Shown here: positions 44,809 through 57,424 of the stretch, one piece after another
How the letters are laid out: each line of letters begins with the position of its first letter
How positions within the stretch are numbered: position 1 is the first letter of the stretch
Source: Eutypella sp. D-1
Lineage: Eukaryota > Ascomycota > Sordariomycetes > Xylariales > Diatrypaceae
Direction of reading: 5' to 3'
Assembly: GCA_023313575.1 (NCBI GenBank)
Contig: JAJTTP010000001.1
Span: 1,860,001 to 1,924,000 of the forward strand
DNA: 64,000 nucleotides
The notes under the pieces: generated by a model
The model's database searches: none
Told to the model about the DNA's origin: nothing
Seen by the model: the letters and a program-made list of their open reading frames with translations, nothing else
Translations under genes and position numbers: made by a program

Positions 44809-47800
44809 AGTGCAACTAGATCTAGACGATAAGACACTATGTTAGTTGATTGTAGGTTCTCGTCGGATAGATGCAGTGTTCAAGGTGGTCCAGAGTATTT
44901 GTGGTTATAGTTGTAGTTGTAATTATGGAAGTGTACAAGTGAAAGAGTACAGGAAGTGATGCTAGTGTTGTATATATATAAATACATAAGTGAAAAAGTA
45001 GAGAGGTCGGTTGGCTTTAGAGATCCGACCAAGTGGACAGATTAACCACTAACCACTATAGACTGGAAGCTACATAATAGGTAGCTACGTTCCAGTCTAA
45101 AACCGCCTCTTGCTTATCAATAGCAGTGGGCAGTTGCAGTGGCAGTGAATGATAGTGGGATAATAGGAACATGCTTGGCTTACCTGACTATCTGCTTCAA
45201 TGTCACTAACAGGAAAATCGGAAGACAAAAAAACAGACCACGATGGAAGGAGGAAAAAAAAAACAAGCACACAATAGGGGTATAATAAAATCACCAAATT
45301 GGAAAGTTGAAGGATGCAGGAAGTAAATAAGTTGAAGCTGGTTCCCCTTCCTGTCTTTTTAACCTTCAAGATGGCAAGATGATGCCACGTTCAATTATCT
45401 ATCACATTTGTACCTTTTTAGTATGTACCTATTAATCGGTAGCCTACACCTGGGCAAGCCAATGGATAGACATAATAATACTAGGTACATGCATTGTAGG
45501 TACAATACTCTTATACCTTCCAACCTCCTCATACATGTATCCTGGGCATGATTTAGCTGCTTACTGAAGTCACTTTGTTGTCTGGGCAGTCAGGACCTCG
45601 ACATGGAATACCTAAGTATAATCTAGGCGTAGATATGTAAGTACATATATGTAGTTGGAAGCATACCTGGTAACCCTTGATTATTTTTAGGGTTAGTCTA
45701 GATAAAAAAGGCCTAGATCAGAATAACTAACTAGTACCTAGGCAGTTAGGGACAGATCAATCAATCGCAATCTACACAGCATTCTATCCCACTATGCCCC
45801 TCATTTTCCAATCATAAAGAAGGCGCAAGGCGATCCCTAGCTTGAATAGCGCTAACGGAAGCTGTGGTTCTCCACTCGTGACCGAAAATTGGGCGCCACC
45901 TTCAGAAGGAGAACTTCAGGGCTACTTAGCGATCCTGTATGTACATTTATAATCATAGTAAGAGCCAATCACGTTCCAATGAACTCCTACAAAAGACAGA
46001 GTGTCCTCCAGTGCTGATCGTCTTTCCGATTTAGGCCATGAACTTATGCTGCTTTGGCTGCTCGGGGCTTGGAACTGGGCGCTTACCCCTTCCCTTGTAT
46101 ACTTGATACATAAAGGGTTACATTCTACATGGTTATAGGCTCCGTTATACAAAAGCGTAACTAGAGCTCTATTAACCTCTCGGAAGGCTAAAAGGAAGCA
46201 GTTCTTAGTTGGCTAGCTGCTTATTGATAATGATTATGATCATCTGCTCAGTATCATGGCAGTTACTTACATAATACACCCGAGCAGGTAAGCAAACTAC
46301 ATTCATTACCTTAACAAGCAGTTAAACAATAAACTACATATGTAGCCCGGTAATGTGTCCACACCGAAGCGCCTCTTCATACCTAGTAAAGGGAACATCC
46401 CTCCCTAACTACTATAAAAAGGGATAACTATCATGGCTGTGTTACTATAATCTATAGGAACATATTACTAGCAAATTCCCAAATGCTGACAGCCCTTGAC
46501 GGCTAGTGAAATCCTTCGATATTAGTCATGTGCTTATTACCAAACAACCTAGGATACACAAGGTTAATAGTGTACAAGAACAACAAGGTCTAAGCACATA
46601 GGAGACTTTAAGGTGTAATGCCTAAGTAGATCAGGAATAGGAGCATTTGAACAAGTTCCCCATCAAAGCAGCGTCATGTCAATGCTAAAATTGGTCACAG
46701 AAGATCCTCTAGGAAAGCCATCCAGATTCCTCCCTAGGCAATGAACCTTATGGGGTTTCTCATATGTCTGGATGGATAGGGCGAGACTGTAAATTCTCTT
46801 AAGACAAAGCCACTCACTCCTATTGACGGTCAGTAAGACTCAACAAGGCTGGCTTATCTACCAGCCTGCTTACCTAAGTATGCTAGAAGCTGCAGCAATC
46901 AGTGTCGTTCCAGATTCTTGCCATGCCACTTGACCATCGTCAGTCTAGAATGCTAACATTATACCCAGGTATAATGACATGCATTGCGTGCATCCCACGA
47001 ATAGTATCCTGTTCCCAATTTCGGTAATAAAGGGGTGGCTAGCCTATCTATAAAATGCATGCCCATATTCTGACATTGTCACTGCCTAGGCTGTTGGGAT
47101 TGTGTCCATATAAGTAGTGGAATCCACATCTTCCCAGCCCAACACCACACTCTAAGGGTTCAATGTCAGACCCGGGCATCGTCAAATGAAGAGCCCATGG
47201 CAGAAAAACAGCATATGACAAAATTGTTAAAGACCCCTATCTCTTAATCAGCCAGTCACGGTCTCCCTCGAGTGAACCCAGAATCATCACAAGGTTACGG
47301 GTAATTTTAAAGGTAGAGTAAGGTTGTGATTATCCACTATCACTCAGATAAGGGGCCCCTTATCAGGATGAATCCATGGAAGCCCTCGCAGGGGCAGGCG
47401 GGGCTGAATAGGGGTGAATTCCAACCACAGTATACCTAGATAACATATGAACCCCATCTTCGTGGTGTATGACCCTGTCTTCCTGTCTTTTAAGCATGAT
47501 GTCTACTACATAACTTCAAGGAGTCATGAGTTAGATATCAGATGGAAGAAACACCTACCAGTGAAGGACATTGGTGCGTAGGTAATTTCAATTCAGTCCA
47601 TAATATGGTGACAGCAATATTCATCTGAGAAATGCGCCAGGTAGCTCCCCTCCCAAGGAGGCTGTCCCACTGGATAGAATACACCTACGGTCAGCTAGTA
47701 GACTGCGGGGAGGTATCCAGACCTAGGTCCCGAGGTCGGTAGGATGTAAGTATTCGTAACCTGGAGATATCTACCTATGTACCTACGTAGATACGACATA

Positions 47801-48285
47801 CGACATACAACCTATGTAGTTGCCCTCGCAACTGCCAGCAATAACAAGCTTGTAGATAGCGACTTCCTGAATGGGTGCACCATGCATAGCAGAATCTGCA
47901 AACGGACCTTAACTGAAATTGGGCTTGCCACTGAAAATTTGTTCCTTGTCATTCACTTTTCATTCCCTTCCTCTCCTCCTCCGGTCTGATGCTATAATCA
48001 TAGTGCACTGACAGCCGGAGTCATCGTTTCTCTTACGACTGGCTCGGTGTTGTCTTTGTGACTGGTTAACCGGCCAAGTCAGCTATTCTTTTTCTTTTCG
48101 TGAATTATCATTCTCATATCATATTCTGGCTAGGTTGCGGTATCGGCATTGATCAACCCTTTTCACTGCTGTCTAGGCGTTCATCAATCTTCTGTTCACC
48201 CGCCATTGATTACTGCTTATCCAGCAAGTTAGCAAGTTAAGTATCCATAGCAGGCGTACGATCATCAACCTGCTTTCTATCAATC
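44809..48285. other. 3.5 kb spacer, no gene seen, CpG-poor
   Basis: No open frame over 90 codons and no domain-like protein. GC is only slightly low, yet CpG is scarce (18 in the 1200 bases from 46381 to 47580 by hand count) while CpA and TpG are plentiful, the opposite of the RIP block. Left end is the PDI1 promoter; right end is the leader of the 1053-residue gene. Confidence 0.5.
44971..44984 (-). promoter_or_regulatory. TATA-like tract upstream of PDI1
   Basis: An alternating TA tract (TTTATATATATA on the minus strand) about 163 bases before the PDI1 start codon. Position and orientation fit a core promoter element. Confidence 0.35.
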
Positions 48286-51200
48286 ATGGAACAGCATCGC
48301 TTTCCAAAACGCAGTACTAGCCATGGAACCCTTCGGGGCGGCTATGGTTACCATGGAAGACCCAGCCCCAGGCCAAGTTCATCTCACCCCGTACGGCCAT
48401 TCCATAAGCCACTTCGCAGTGTAAATGAGAATTCTTCGCTGCTACCGTCCCCAGGTGCTTTGGAAAGTATGCTCAAGACCACGACGGAGACTGGCGATAT
48501 AGGGATCTTTAGCATCAAACCTATTACAATCCCTCGGAGGAGAGGCACCTTCTCTGATATGGGACAAAGTCTTCAGCCTCAACCGCGCCCACGTCGTTCT
48601 GTCGATGAACTATACGGTCACTATCACCGTAACCGGGACACTACATCTGAACTACTTTCTATGTACACGTGTGATAGCCAGAGATCCTTTCCAAGTGACC
48701 TATCCCCGGCCTCTACCGAGGAGCCCGGCTTGCGCTCCGTCTCAATGACCACCTACGGATCCAGAGGCCCGCCACGTCACGGTTCAATAACCACACTACA
48801 GAGCCAAGGAAGCGGATCAAGTCAGCTCCAACGCCCACGGTCTCCCTTCCCATATCCGACCCGTTTGAAGCGTCCGGGTGTGCGGCCTGTTTCGCCAGCC
48901 TTAACGGATGCCGGCCTGGTGGATTATAGCCGCATGGTAGAAATTGACAGAATCTCCCTTGTACGTAATAACCGAGTCCACCCGAACATCTCAGCTATTT
49001 AGACTAATCTTGATGCTCAGCGAACCCTTCACGGTGCCTATGGTCCCATCCATCCTCCTAGGCCGAGGAGACAACATCATGGACGTCGGATGGATGCATA
49101 TGAGCGTGCGCCGCCTCTGCCGAATCATGGGCAACAATTCCACCGACAACAATATCGCGGCCCGCCATCTTTTCGTAGTCAATCAGCTGCATCCGTTGCT
49201 CCTCGCAATCCAGCCCACCAATCCAGATATGGCAGCACCTCTTCAAGATCATCAAGTCTCGCTTCGGTCGTTAACAAGTACGAAGGAGCACCCCAGCCCC
49301 GTAGGGTTGACTCAGGTGACGTCCCTTTTCATCCACAGCCAATCTACTACGATTATACCGAGCAGTTCGAACCTGAGAGCCCTGGGGATATGGCTCCTAT
49401 GCAGCTGCCGCCCCCGATGGCAATGGGAGACGCAAATGACCGTCCATTGATGTATCCATATGAGTTAGATGGCCGCCGTGCGACCAGTAACGACCACACT
49501 GACGCCGCATACTTTGACGGCTATGGTAGGCGAACACAGGGTGATGCGGAAGGAAGCAACGCCAGGGCAGTCTTCGACGAGTCTGAGGTTGAAACAAATG
49601 TTGAAGAGATAGGACAAGAGATACAGCAATTGCAGAGCTATGGGAGCTCTGTACGATCTCAAGGAAGCCCAGAAGACCCAGATGCTTTGGATATGACCAG
49701 AGGCAGCTTTACACGCAAAAGAGACAGCGATATTGACCTTCTACCATCTCAGATCGGCAGAGATTCAACGGATACTTTTAATCCGAGTCTCGATACTGAG
49801 TCGAAAGATGCACCGGCATACGATTATTCCCAATACCGCGGAACCCCTAGAACCAACAAACAGTCACCTGGGAAACCGATACGAGCACAGGGTAATGAAA
49901 CGCTTTCGATCCGCAGCGAGCAAGGCTTGATCTTGCAAGATAATATCCCGGTGGGCCTCCCAGGCAATGCTGAAAAGCAGGCTACAGATCTACGCTCTGG
50001 GTCAATGGCAATGCAGGACGGAAAACTAGGAAACCTGAACGAACGCCGGTCAATTTCAGAACCCACTCAAAACTCTCCAGGAAAGTTTGATAATCGTAGA
50101 GACGACCAACGCTTCGACGCTAGACATACTACTCACCTCGATGACCAGGAGTGTACATCCCTCCTGCAACAAGCAAATGACTTGCCTCATGGCAGCGTGA
50201 ACGATAGTTACACGCGTCGCGAAAGGGTACCGAAAGGTAGCCTTTTACCACCTAGGGGACCTGGCGTAGTGAGAACTAAAGAGCGAGGATTAAATTTTCC
50301 AAGAGGAACCCCTGAAGCAGATAACACCCAGGAATTCCGCCACCACAAGAGAAACAAGGCTGCCCTCAGGATCAGCACGAGAGACTTGCCTCGAACGTCC
50401 GACGAAATTTTACCACATATGATACCAAAATGCTCTACTACAGCAATTCTCTCTCCTAAGCCTATATCCCCAGTCCGTCAGCTGAGGGTGAAGAACAGCA
50501 TACCTCAGCTGATGAAGGCTTTGCCACCTCTTCCTGGCGATCCCAACTATAGACCTCCCTCTTCACCCCCTGCGGAATGTGACGAAGACCAGTGCACAGA
50601 TATCCTGTCTCCTTTCAATTTCGCACGCCCCTTTACTCTAGGACTAAGCAAAGGACCCAGTGCTGTCGGATCAGTCCCAAACTTACGCGCAGACAACACC
50701 CTCCATACACAGCGAAGCATCCCCAAATTGAGACTGAGAATGCGATTATCTGAGACGGCTTCCCCAATCTCATCAGATAACGGCCCGTTGCCATCGGAGA
50801 GTAACTCTACGGAGAAGGCAGGGCTTTTGAATGATAAGCCACCACGAAATCCAAAGAGGTTCAAATTGAGGACTTCTCGAAAGAGCAGCTCCAGTGGTAT
50901 ATCTCCTGCCACGGTGCGTCATAATCCAGCGGCACAGAACTCTAACCTTGCTGCGGAGATTATGACGCGGCAGCCGAAGGATCTATTCACTTTAAAGACT
51001 GGCGTGAACTCAGCAATTCGCCAGGTTGGAAGAAAGTTGTCGCAGACAGGCCAGACTAGTCGACTAGGTCGGAAGGCAACATCTTCTGGATGGGATGTTT
51101 CTAGATCAGACCCCAAGAGAAGGCCTTCACGGATCCAAAGTGGCTACTCTCAACTTCCTAAGCAGGATATGCCCTTAGACAGAGGAAAACCTCGTCGCTT

Positions 51201-51507
51201 ACGAAAGCGTCTACCGAATATTCGACGTCTTCTAGAACACTCCTCAGGTATCTCCACGGGTACAGGTGTGATAGCAGCTCCGACCGTAGGCTCTTTTCAA
51301 GAGCAAGATACCAGCAACTCAGGTAGCAAGACCAATGTAACTACCTTTCGCCATACAGACAAGGATATACCTGACAACGCTGAGAACTCATCACATGAGC
51401 CTATCCGATCTCACCTTAGTCATCGGATGCGGACTAAACTACGCAAATGGGTTGAAGGCGCCAAATTAGCGGTGCGATCACTTGCAAAGCGCAGCCACGA
51501 AGTATAA
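48286..51507 (+). CDS. Large Ser/Pro/Arg-rich protein of unknown function
   Basis: Two exons, 48286-48960 and 49021-51507, joined over a 60-base intron (GTACGT...CTAATC...CTCAG) in phase 0; 1053 residues. The splice links DYSRMVEIDRISL to RTLHGAYGP, and without it exon 1 would stop 13 codons further on. The protein is hydrophilic and mostly disordered: tyrosine/glycine/arginine-rich at the start, Ser/Thr/Pro-rich in the middle, with proline runs (MKALPPLPGDPNYRPPSSPP) that could bind SH3 or WW domains. The C-terminus is very basic (GKPRRLRKRLPNIRRLLEHS, then RMRTKLRKWVEGAKLAVRSL), perhaps an amphipathic membrane-binding helix. No catalytic domain is seen. A scaffold or cell-polarity role is possible but not shown. 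GC is lower than in neighbouring housekeeping genes. Confidence 0.78.
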
Positions 51508-53825
51508 GGGGCCAGTTACTATGCCCGTTAGGCATATATCGCATCTCAACGGCGTACCCCTGTCTGCTTTGCGGTCAACGTTCTGGCATCTCATTCAAGG
51601 GCCAAGGCATCACAAAATCACTTGAGCGAGCTCATAACATGATTCTCTCAAAAATGAGCCGGAAGAATAGGGGAGTTAGCTCGGGCGCTTAATTTGGCTT
51701 TAGACCGCAGTATGCCGGTGCCGGCAGCATGTTTTATTATAGCAACTACGTTCATTTGGTATAAATGCAATGGAAGGCAGGACACCAGGGTAACCCACCT
51801 TTAGGAAGCAAAGGGGTAGAACTCTATGCACTTACTGTAGCCACTTAGCTTATACTTATGAAGAATAATTATATTCGAGTTCTTGCTTGCTCGTATGCTT
51901 TTTATTTGCTTAACCTTTCATTTCACAGAGGGCCTCAGATCCAACCATGTCAAGACAACTATGGTTCAAAGGTTCAATTTATACTCCGGCTCTACCTTTA
52001 GAAAGCTTACATGAATGTGATACTCCAAAAATGATGCCTTGCTCCTCTTGCGGTAAAAATATGTACCGATCACCATGTGGTCGAGTGCGTAACTCTGCTT
52101 CTCCTATAGTGGCTGCAACAGACCTCCAACATATCATATTACCCCTATTTATCCTGGACTTCCACGCCAACTGCCACTTCTCCACACCAGCCAGTTGCCA
52201 ACTGGCATGTTTACGTTGCCGGGATATAAACTTCGCTCATGGGAGGACATCCGAGCCCAGACTGCCAGATAAACTCTAAGTTAGACTCCCCCCGGACGTC
52301 ACCGATGCAGTGGTTGAGTGGAAGAGCGGCGGGACGAGTATCCCACAGGTTGGAGCTTCATTGACCCCATCCTATTGAGCTTCTCGTTGATCGTGCTTCC
52401 CGGAGATACCCGAAATTTCACAGCCTTATCACGAGACGAGAAGGGCGGGTAATTCAGGAATATCAAGAATTTGGTCACTGCTTCCGTACAAAGAGATGAT
52501 ATATCTTATGTAGAGCCTTTTTTTCAAGCTTCTCTACAGTCCCCCGTACGATCTGAGTTCAGCCCCCCAAACCCGACGATAGTTCCTTATTTTGGATATG
52601 TGCAGACAGAGTCTGACAGACAGATGGATTGACGGGTATGTATACCGGGAACCTTAATAGGCGGCCTTGTAGATAAATGGCATGATTTATAGCTTACGTT
52701 AGCATTGCATTTGAGGATGTCGCCCATAAATCTTTGCCGATCATGTGGCATATTGATGTATGGATCGGATATGTATCATACTTAGTATGTGTAGAGCTGA
52801 TAGGTCGAGCAAAATTTGGAGTTTATGTCCCAGACTCCAAAACATGTGAAGTGGTAAGGATTACTATCGTAACTTGATAGCATGGGTAGATGCCAAATGC
52901 CTGTTATTTCACTGTGCCCCTACGAGATACACAGGGAGCACAGCCTCCTACCAGCGCCCCTAATCTATCATAATGTGAACACGATAATTTCTTGCTTAAG
53001 CTTCCGTCACGTGAGCAATTGTATGTGCAAGCCAGCAGTGTATAGAAACTTAAAAGGAAAGTGAGTTATTAGTGATTTATGGCATACCTTGACCATCTAT
53101 AAATATACAGGTTGGCCTCGAGCTCCCCCCTTTCGAAGCTTTGTGACTTCTTTGTCTCCAACCCGTAATTTTTCAGAGACCAAATTCATCTGTAATCTAC
53201 CAGTCAAACTTAACCTCAACCAACCCAAATTCTTGCATCTGTGCATGTTCAACAACTACTACCCGCATAACTTTTTCCGGAAAAAAGAAGCTGCCTCTAA
53301 TTCTACGCTATTATAGCCATAGCCATTGACTCATTCCTTCTCATATATATTAATAGACATTCGTGTCAACACTTCCTGTCGCCAGGCAGGACGAGAGAAC
53401 AACCTTCTCTAATCACACCCAACAAGACCATCTGTCACCTTCGTTTACGCTAAAGTAATAGGAAGTTTATCGTCTTCGTTGGAAATCTTCCCACGTTGGC
53501 CCTGAGTTTGAAAGAGAAGCTCTTAACCAAAAAAATCGTGGTTGATCAGCACCTTATAGTTGGGGTGCTTGTTGATGTTAGTATTCAACCTTCACTACTG
53601 GTTTATCATATTCACATCTACAGGACGTCAGTGTTGAAGAAACCGTCCCATTTAAAAGTGGCAAGCGCCTTTCTGACAGGAGATAATACGTCGTGTTCGC
53701 TGTAGGACAGTTGAAAACACAGACTGACCAGAATAAATCCACTGCCATCCAGCATACTCTATTGTTTCTTCACCCCTTACCCACACCCCCACACCCATAC
53801 CCACACACACACACACACCGTAAAC
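51508..53825. other. 2.3 kb spacer, no gene supported
   Basis: A 110-codon frame at 51947-52279 has several cysteines (MPCSSCGKNMYRSPCGR) but no flanking support. A (CA)n microsatellite lies at 53795-53818 just before the next gene. A tRNA-like string near 52306 was examined and rejected. Confidence 0.45.
53795..53818. repeat. (CA)n microsatellite in the 5' leader
   Basis: CCCACACC units pass into about eight CA dinucleotides, ending 8 bases before the ATG at 53826. Confidence 0.65.
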
Positions 53826-55235
53826 ATGCTACGACGCAGGGCAGAGAGACAGCCGGCCATCAGGCAGCCTAGCCAGGAGGACAAGCCTCCCACGCTCCCG
53901 CCCCTGCCTGCCTTCTCGGACTCCCCCCTCCTGCCCCCCGATCTCTTCGGGTTGACGGAAGACTCCCCCAGCCCAGAGGCCTGCCCTAGCCCGGCTCAGT
54001 CGCTGGGGCTGGGCCAGGCCTCATCATCCTTCGCTGCCACCGGTCAGCCTGAGACGTCGACCGCAAGCAGCTCCCAACAGCAGCCGTTAGCGAAGCCGCC
54101 CGGCACGTCGAAATTCGTGGAGGACACCGGGGATTGGGGTAGCAAGGACACGTCGCCGCCGCCGGCGGCCCTTAGCGCTATCAACAAGTGGGACTGCCTT
54201 CCCCCCGTTCCCCCCGGACTTTGGGTACCTTTCCCTTTTGGCCCTTATAGATTTGTACCCGGTATTGATTTCCCCGATGACTTGGATATTTCCCCCCGAC
54301 AACGTCCTACCTTTACTGGACCCCGTGATCCTAGGTTTGCACCTACACCCGGTGAAAATCCTTGGATCTTGGAGTGTTGCCCCATGTGTGGCGTCAAGCT
54401 ACGCGGGTATACACCCCTTGTCGCGAACGTTCACGTCAATGCCTGCATCGACGGCGAAGATGGACCTCTGATGACCATGAGGAAACCACTGCATACCCCT
54501 GATCTTACTCCTCCCCCTTCACCCCCACGTGCACCTCCTCCTCCTCCACCTACACCTGTCTCTGGCTTTACCGATGACTCTACCCTTAATTCTCGTTCCA
54601 ACCTCCCCATCCCGACGACATGGAGGGATACTCCAGTAGAGGCGAGGTCGTCTCTAGCCCAAGCACCAGCGAGGGTTTCGGTCAGGAGGCCGCCGCTTCC
54701 GCAGTACGCGGACGAGATAGACCAGAAGATCTCACAGGAAGCGTACGACTATGCGACTCAGGTGATACGCACGGACATGCACGACCGCCACCACTACTAT
54801 TGCTGTAGAACTCTGCCCGGCTGCGAGGAAGAGAAGCTGAGCCCCACACAGAGCTCTGACCCGGACGCGGACGCCGCCGTGGACCAAAACGCCCCGGGCG
54901 AGTCCGATCCGGCGTTCGATAGGTACTGGCTCGAACACCGCCGGCACGCCATTGACCTGCGGCGCGACACCACTGACCCGGCGTGGTTGGCCGCGGGGCA
55001 CGCCGCGCAGGCGACGAGACAGCAATGCGGAGCAGCGGGGAAAACGAGACGCTGGTACTCCTCCTCCGATGAGTCGGACGATCAGCCGGAGACCTCGTCC
55101 GGGTCTAAGAGACAACGCCTGAGGAAATGGGCCCTGAAACTGCTGGGGATCAAGGAGGGAAAGGTCAGGATGCATTGGCCCAGCTGGAGTAGCAGCCGCA
55201 GCGTGCGACTGTCCACGTCGCCACCCGCTTCGTGA
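53826..55235 (+). CDS. Pro-rich protein with a C2HC zinc-finger-like motif
   Basis: 469 residues in one exon. The N-terminal third is Pro/Ser-rich and disordered. Near residues 183-207 is ECCPMCGVKLRGYTPLVANV followed by HVNACID: a C-x2-C-x14-H-x3-C arrangement. It resembles the Rad18-type UBZ4 finger (CPxC ... HxxxC), though the loop is about three residues longer than typical. Before it, NKWDCLPPVPPGLWVPFPFG and FVPGIDFPDDLDISPRQRPT look conserved. After it comes a proline-rich stretch (PPPSPPRAPPPPPPTP). Then a charged region has DRHHYYCCRTLPGCEEEK and DPAFDRYWLEHRRHAIDLRR, and a basic C-terminus (KRQRLRKWALKLLGIKEGK). I do not recognise a named family. Ubiquitin binding or DNA-damage roles would be speculation from the finger alone. 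Confidence 0.65.
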   Translation: MLRRRAERQPAIRQPSQEDKPPTLPPLPAFSDSPLLPPDLFGLTEDSPSPEACPSPAQSLGLGQASSSFAATGQPETSTASSSQQQPLAKPPGTSKFVEDTGDWGSKDTSPPPAALSAINKWDCLPPVPPGLWVPFPFGPYRFVPGIDFPDDLDISPRQRPTFTGPRDPRFAPTPGENPWILECCPMCGVKLRGYTPLVANVHVNACIDGEDGPLMTMRKPLHTPDLTPPPSPPRAPPPPPPTPVSGFTDDSTLNSRSNLPIPTTWRDTPVEARSSLAQAPARVSVRRPPLPQYADEIDQKISQEAYDYATQVIRTDMHDRHHYYCCRTLPGCEEEKLSPTQSSDPDADAAVDQNAPGESDPAFDRYWLEHRRHAIDLRRDTTDPAWLAAGHAAQATRQQCGAAGKTRRWYSSSDESDDQPETSSGSKRQRLRKWALKLLGIKEGKVRMHWPSWSSSRSVRLSTSPPAS

Positions 55236-55528
55236 AGCCAACTTGATATTTCAAGAGCTTCGGGTGGGTGGCAGGGATAATGATAATGATAATGATCATG
55301 GGGAATGATAATGATAATGATAATGTGTAATGATGTGTGAATCCCAATAGCATACACGACCTAGTCATCTTCAATGCCTGCTACGATGCGGAGCGAACAA
55401 ATAGTCATCAATGTACTTTGTTATTAAGAGATGTAACTTAAGGTACGTTTTCGGTAGTTCATTAGGGGCGGATCGGAAGCTGAGTATTATTCCTATGCGC
55501 ATCGCAGAACCCCGCCATGAAAACCCCC
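55236..55528. repeat. Convergent spacer with (AATGAT)n repeat
   Basis: About 290 bases between two convergent genes. At 55275-55335 GATAAT/AATGAT hexamers are repeated, interrupted by ATCATGGGG; the tract partly folds on itself. Likely in a 3' UTR. Confidence 0.6.
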
Positions 55529-57424
55529 TTAGAATACTCCACCGCCAATGATGAAGAGGCGCTCCTCCTCGCGCTTGGCCCACTGCATGATCTTGTTGGC
55601 GCCCTGGGCCATGAGGGCGCGGGGCACGTTGGGGCCGGCGACGCAGTAGAACTCGAAGATCGGGGTGACCCAGGCGAGGGAGGTCGAGTCGGCGCCGACG
55701 CAGTTGAGCACCTTAAGGTGCGCGTGCTTAGCGTGCACCGCGGCGTGCAGGCCGTGGTAGAGCGACATGAGCCTACGGTGCTGGAGCGCGTCGCTAAAGG
55801 ACGGGTGCAGCGACGGCATGCAGAACTGCACGTTCGCCTTGGATTTGAAGAGGAAGTGGCTGATGGCCGCCCCCGGCGCCACCTCCCCGATCGCCGGCCG
55901 CCCCTTCTCCGCCGCCTGCGTGATGATCTCGAGGTGCTTCTTCTTCCTCAGCTCGGCCACGACGTCGTCCCGCATCTGCTGCAGGGCGAAGAAGCCCTCC
56001 TTGTCCGTGCTTATGAGAATGATCGCAAGCTCCTGCTCGGTAGAGCTTGTAGTGGGAGATGTCGTCGAGCTGTCCGCGTGGCCGTTCAGGAAGCTGACGT
56101 ACATGTAGAGATAACCGCGGTTGTTAAAGGCGGGCAGGCAGATAGGAATCCAGGCCTCGCCGCCTGCTGCCTTTATGCCTCCCGATTCGAAGAGCATGTT
56201 GAATATGAGCTGTAGATCGCTGGGGTGTAATGAATGCCGCCGTGGGCGGATGACGCTGACTAACTTCCCGCCGGCGGCTATCATGCCGTAGAGCAGCTTG
56301 TCGGACTTGGCCCTTAGAAACGCATTGTTGATTGCGTGTCGCTGGGACTTTCTCAGCCTCAAGCATTCGAGGGCGCCGAGTAGTGAGGACGGCGAGCCCT
56401 TGGTGAAGCTGTCGGACAAGGAGGAAAGCAGCGACTCGGTGCCTTGTAGAGGCTTGCGCAAATCCGTAGAAGGGCGATTCGCGAATATGTTGGTGAGCGT
56501 GGGCAGTGTCAGGGTAGACAAAATCTGCATATAAAGCGCATCGAGCTGAGCGCGCAACTGGGAGTCGCTCTCGCCTAGTCGACTGATCGCTACAAAGTAG
56601 AGCGGTCCCTGAGTGGTGACGACGAAGCGCGTGTCTCCGGCGCTGAAACCCAAGAGGGGGTCCTTTGACCCCTCGTAAAAGGAGATAATGGTCTGTACGA
56701 CACCCATGGAAGAAGTAATCAGACCCAGGTCTCCGTGCCTGCTGTATATCGGCTTACCGGCTGCCGAGAGGATCATGAAATGTTTTAATTTGGCCTTCCA
56801 GACCCGGACCCTATCCTCGTCGGTCCAGTCCTTCTCGGCGGCGTCGGGGATATCATCGAATTCGCGTTCGAAGTCGACTAGGGTGGGGATGCTGGAGGTC
56901 GAGATGGTCTCGAATGGGGGCACCAGGGAGGATTGTGCACGTAAGAGTTCCCAGGCGGGACTTCTCTTACCCAGATCTCCGCCGAAGAGACTCTCTAGAT
57001 CCCCAGGTGGGCGTAGGGTCGGGGCAAAGCTCATGACGCTCATGGCCTCGTCGAGGTCGCTCCCAATGCCGGAGAACGCGCGACTTCGCGTAGTACGCTC
57101 CGGGGAGACGTCGACATGGCCAGGATCGTTGGAAGAAGTAGAAGCATCGCCGCTATCGGTGGAGAAGGTACCTCGGGAGCCATCTGGGAATGACAGGGTC
57201 TGTATGCTCATAGAAGACAAGGCGGTGGTCGGTTTTGATTGCAGCCCAGGACGGTCTACCGAGGCGGCGACGGCGGTGGCAGCGGCAGTAGGGGATGGTC
57301 CAGAAGGGGCGTGGGAAGGTCGTGGAGGGAGAGGGGGAGGAGGAGGATCATCGGATTGCGGCTGGGGTTGGGGTTGGGGTTGGGCGACGCCGGATGCCGA
57401 CGATCCAGCGTCTTCACTGCCCAT
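55529..57424 (-). CDS. MON1: Vacuolar fusion protein Mon1
   Basis: 631 residues in one exon. After a disordered N-terminus with Gln-Pro and proline runs, the core begins near residue 200 with [20 protein letters not shown] and [14 protein letters not shown], followed by [15 protein letters not shown] and [17 protein letters not shown]: the first longin domain of Mon1. The second and third longin-like parts include [36 protein letters not shown] and [20 protein letters not shown]. The end, [20 protein letters not shown], also fits the family. Mon1 with Ccz1 is the guanine-nucleotide exchange factor that loads Ypt7/Rab7 on late endosomes and vacuoles, replacing Rab5. It diverges from DOP1. A G-rich repeat in the other strand codes the Gln-Pro run. 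Confidence 0.93.
   Translation of the reverse strand: MGSEDAGSSASGVAQPQPQPQPQSDDPPPPPLPPRPSHAPSGPSPTAAATAVAASVDRPGLQSKPTTALSSMSIQTLSFPDGSRGTFSTDSGDASTSSNDPGHVDVSPERTTRSRAFSGIGSDLDEAMSVMSFAPTLRPPGDLESLFGGDLGKRSPAWELLRAQSSLVPPFETISTSSIPTLVDFEREFDDIPDAAEKDWTDEDRVRVWKAKLKHFMILSAAGKPIYSRHGDLGLITSSMGVVQTIISFYEGSKDPLLGFSAGDTRFVVTTQGPLYFVAISRLGESDSQLRAQLDALYMQILSTLTLPTLTNIFANRPSTDLRKPLQGTESLLSSLSDSFTKGSPSSLLGALECLRLRKSQRHAINNAFLRAKSDKLLYGMIAAGGKLVSVIRPRRHSLHPSDLQLIFNMLFESGGIKAAGGEAWIPICLPAFNNRGYLYMYVSFLNGHADSSTTSPTTSSTEQELAIILISTDKEGFFALQQMRDDVVAELRKKKHLEIITQAAEKGRPAIGEVAPGAAISHFLFKSKANVQFCMPSLHPSFSDALQHRRLMSLYHGLHAAVHAKHAHLKVLNCVGADSTSLAWVTPIFEFYCVAGPNVPRALMAQGANKIMQWAKREEERLFIIGGGVF
57364..57384 (+). 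repeat. GGGGTT repeat within MON1 (G-quadruplex-type)
   Basis: Four G-runs of 3-4 bases separated by TT on the plus strand. On the minus strand they code for alternating Gln and Pro near the MON1 N-terminus. Confidence 0.7.

Noticed and set aside
51947..52279. 110-codon frame with four clustered cysteines
   Set aside because: C-x2-C...C spacing is loose, there is no His/Cys completion, no splice partners and AT-moderate spacer composition.
52306..52380. tRNA-like string GCAGTGGTTGAGTGGAAGAGC
   Set aside because: It resembles a tRNA 5' half with an A-box, but there is no GGTTCGANTCC B-box and the ends do not pair into an acceptor stem.
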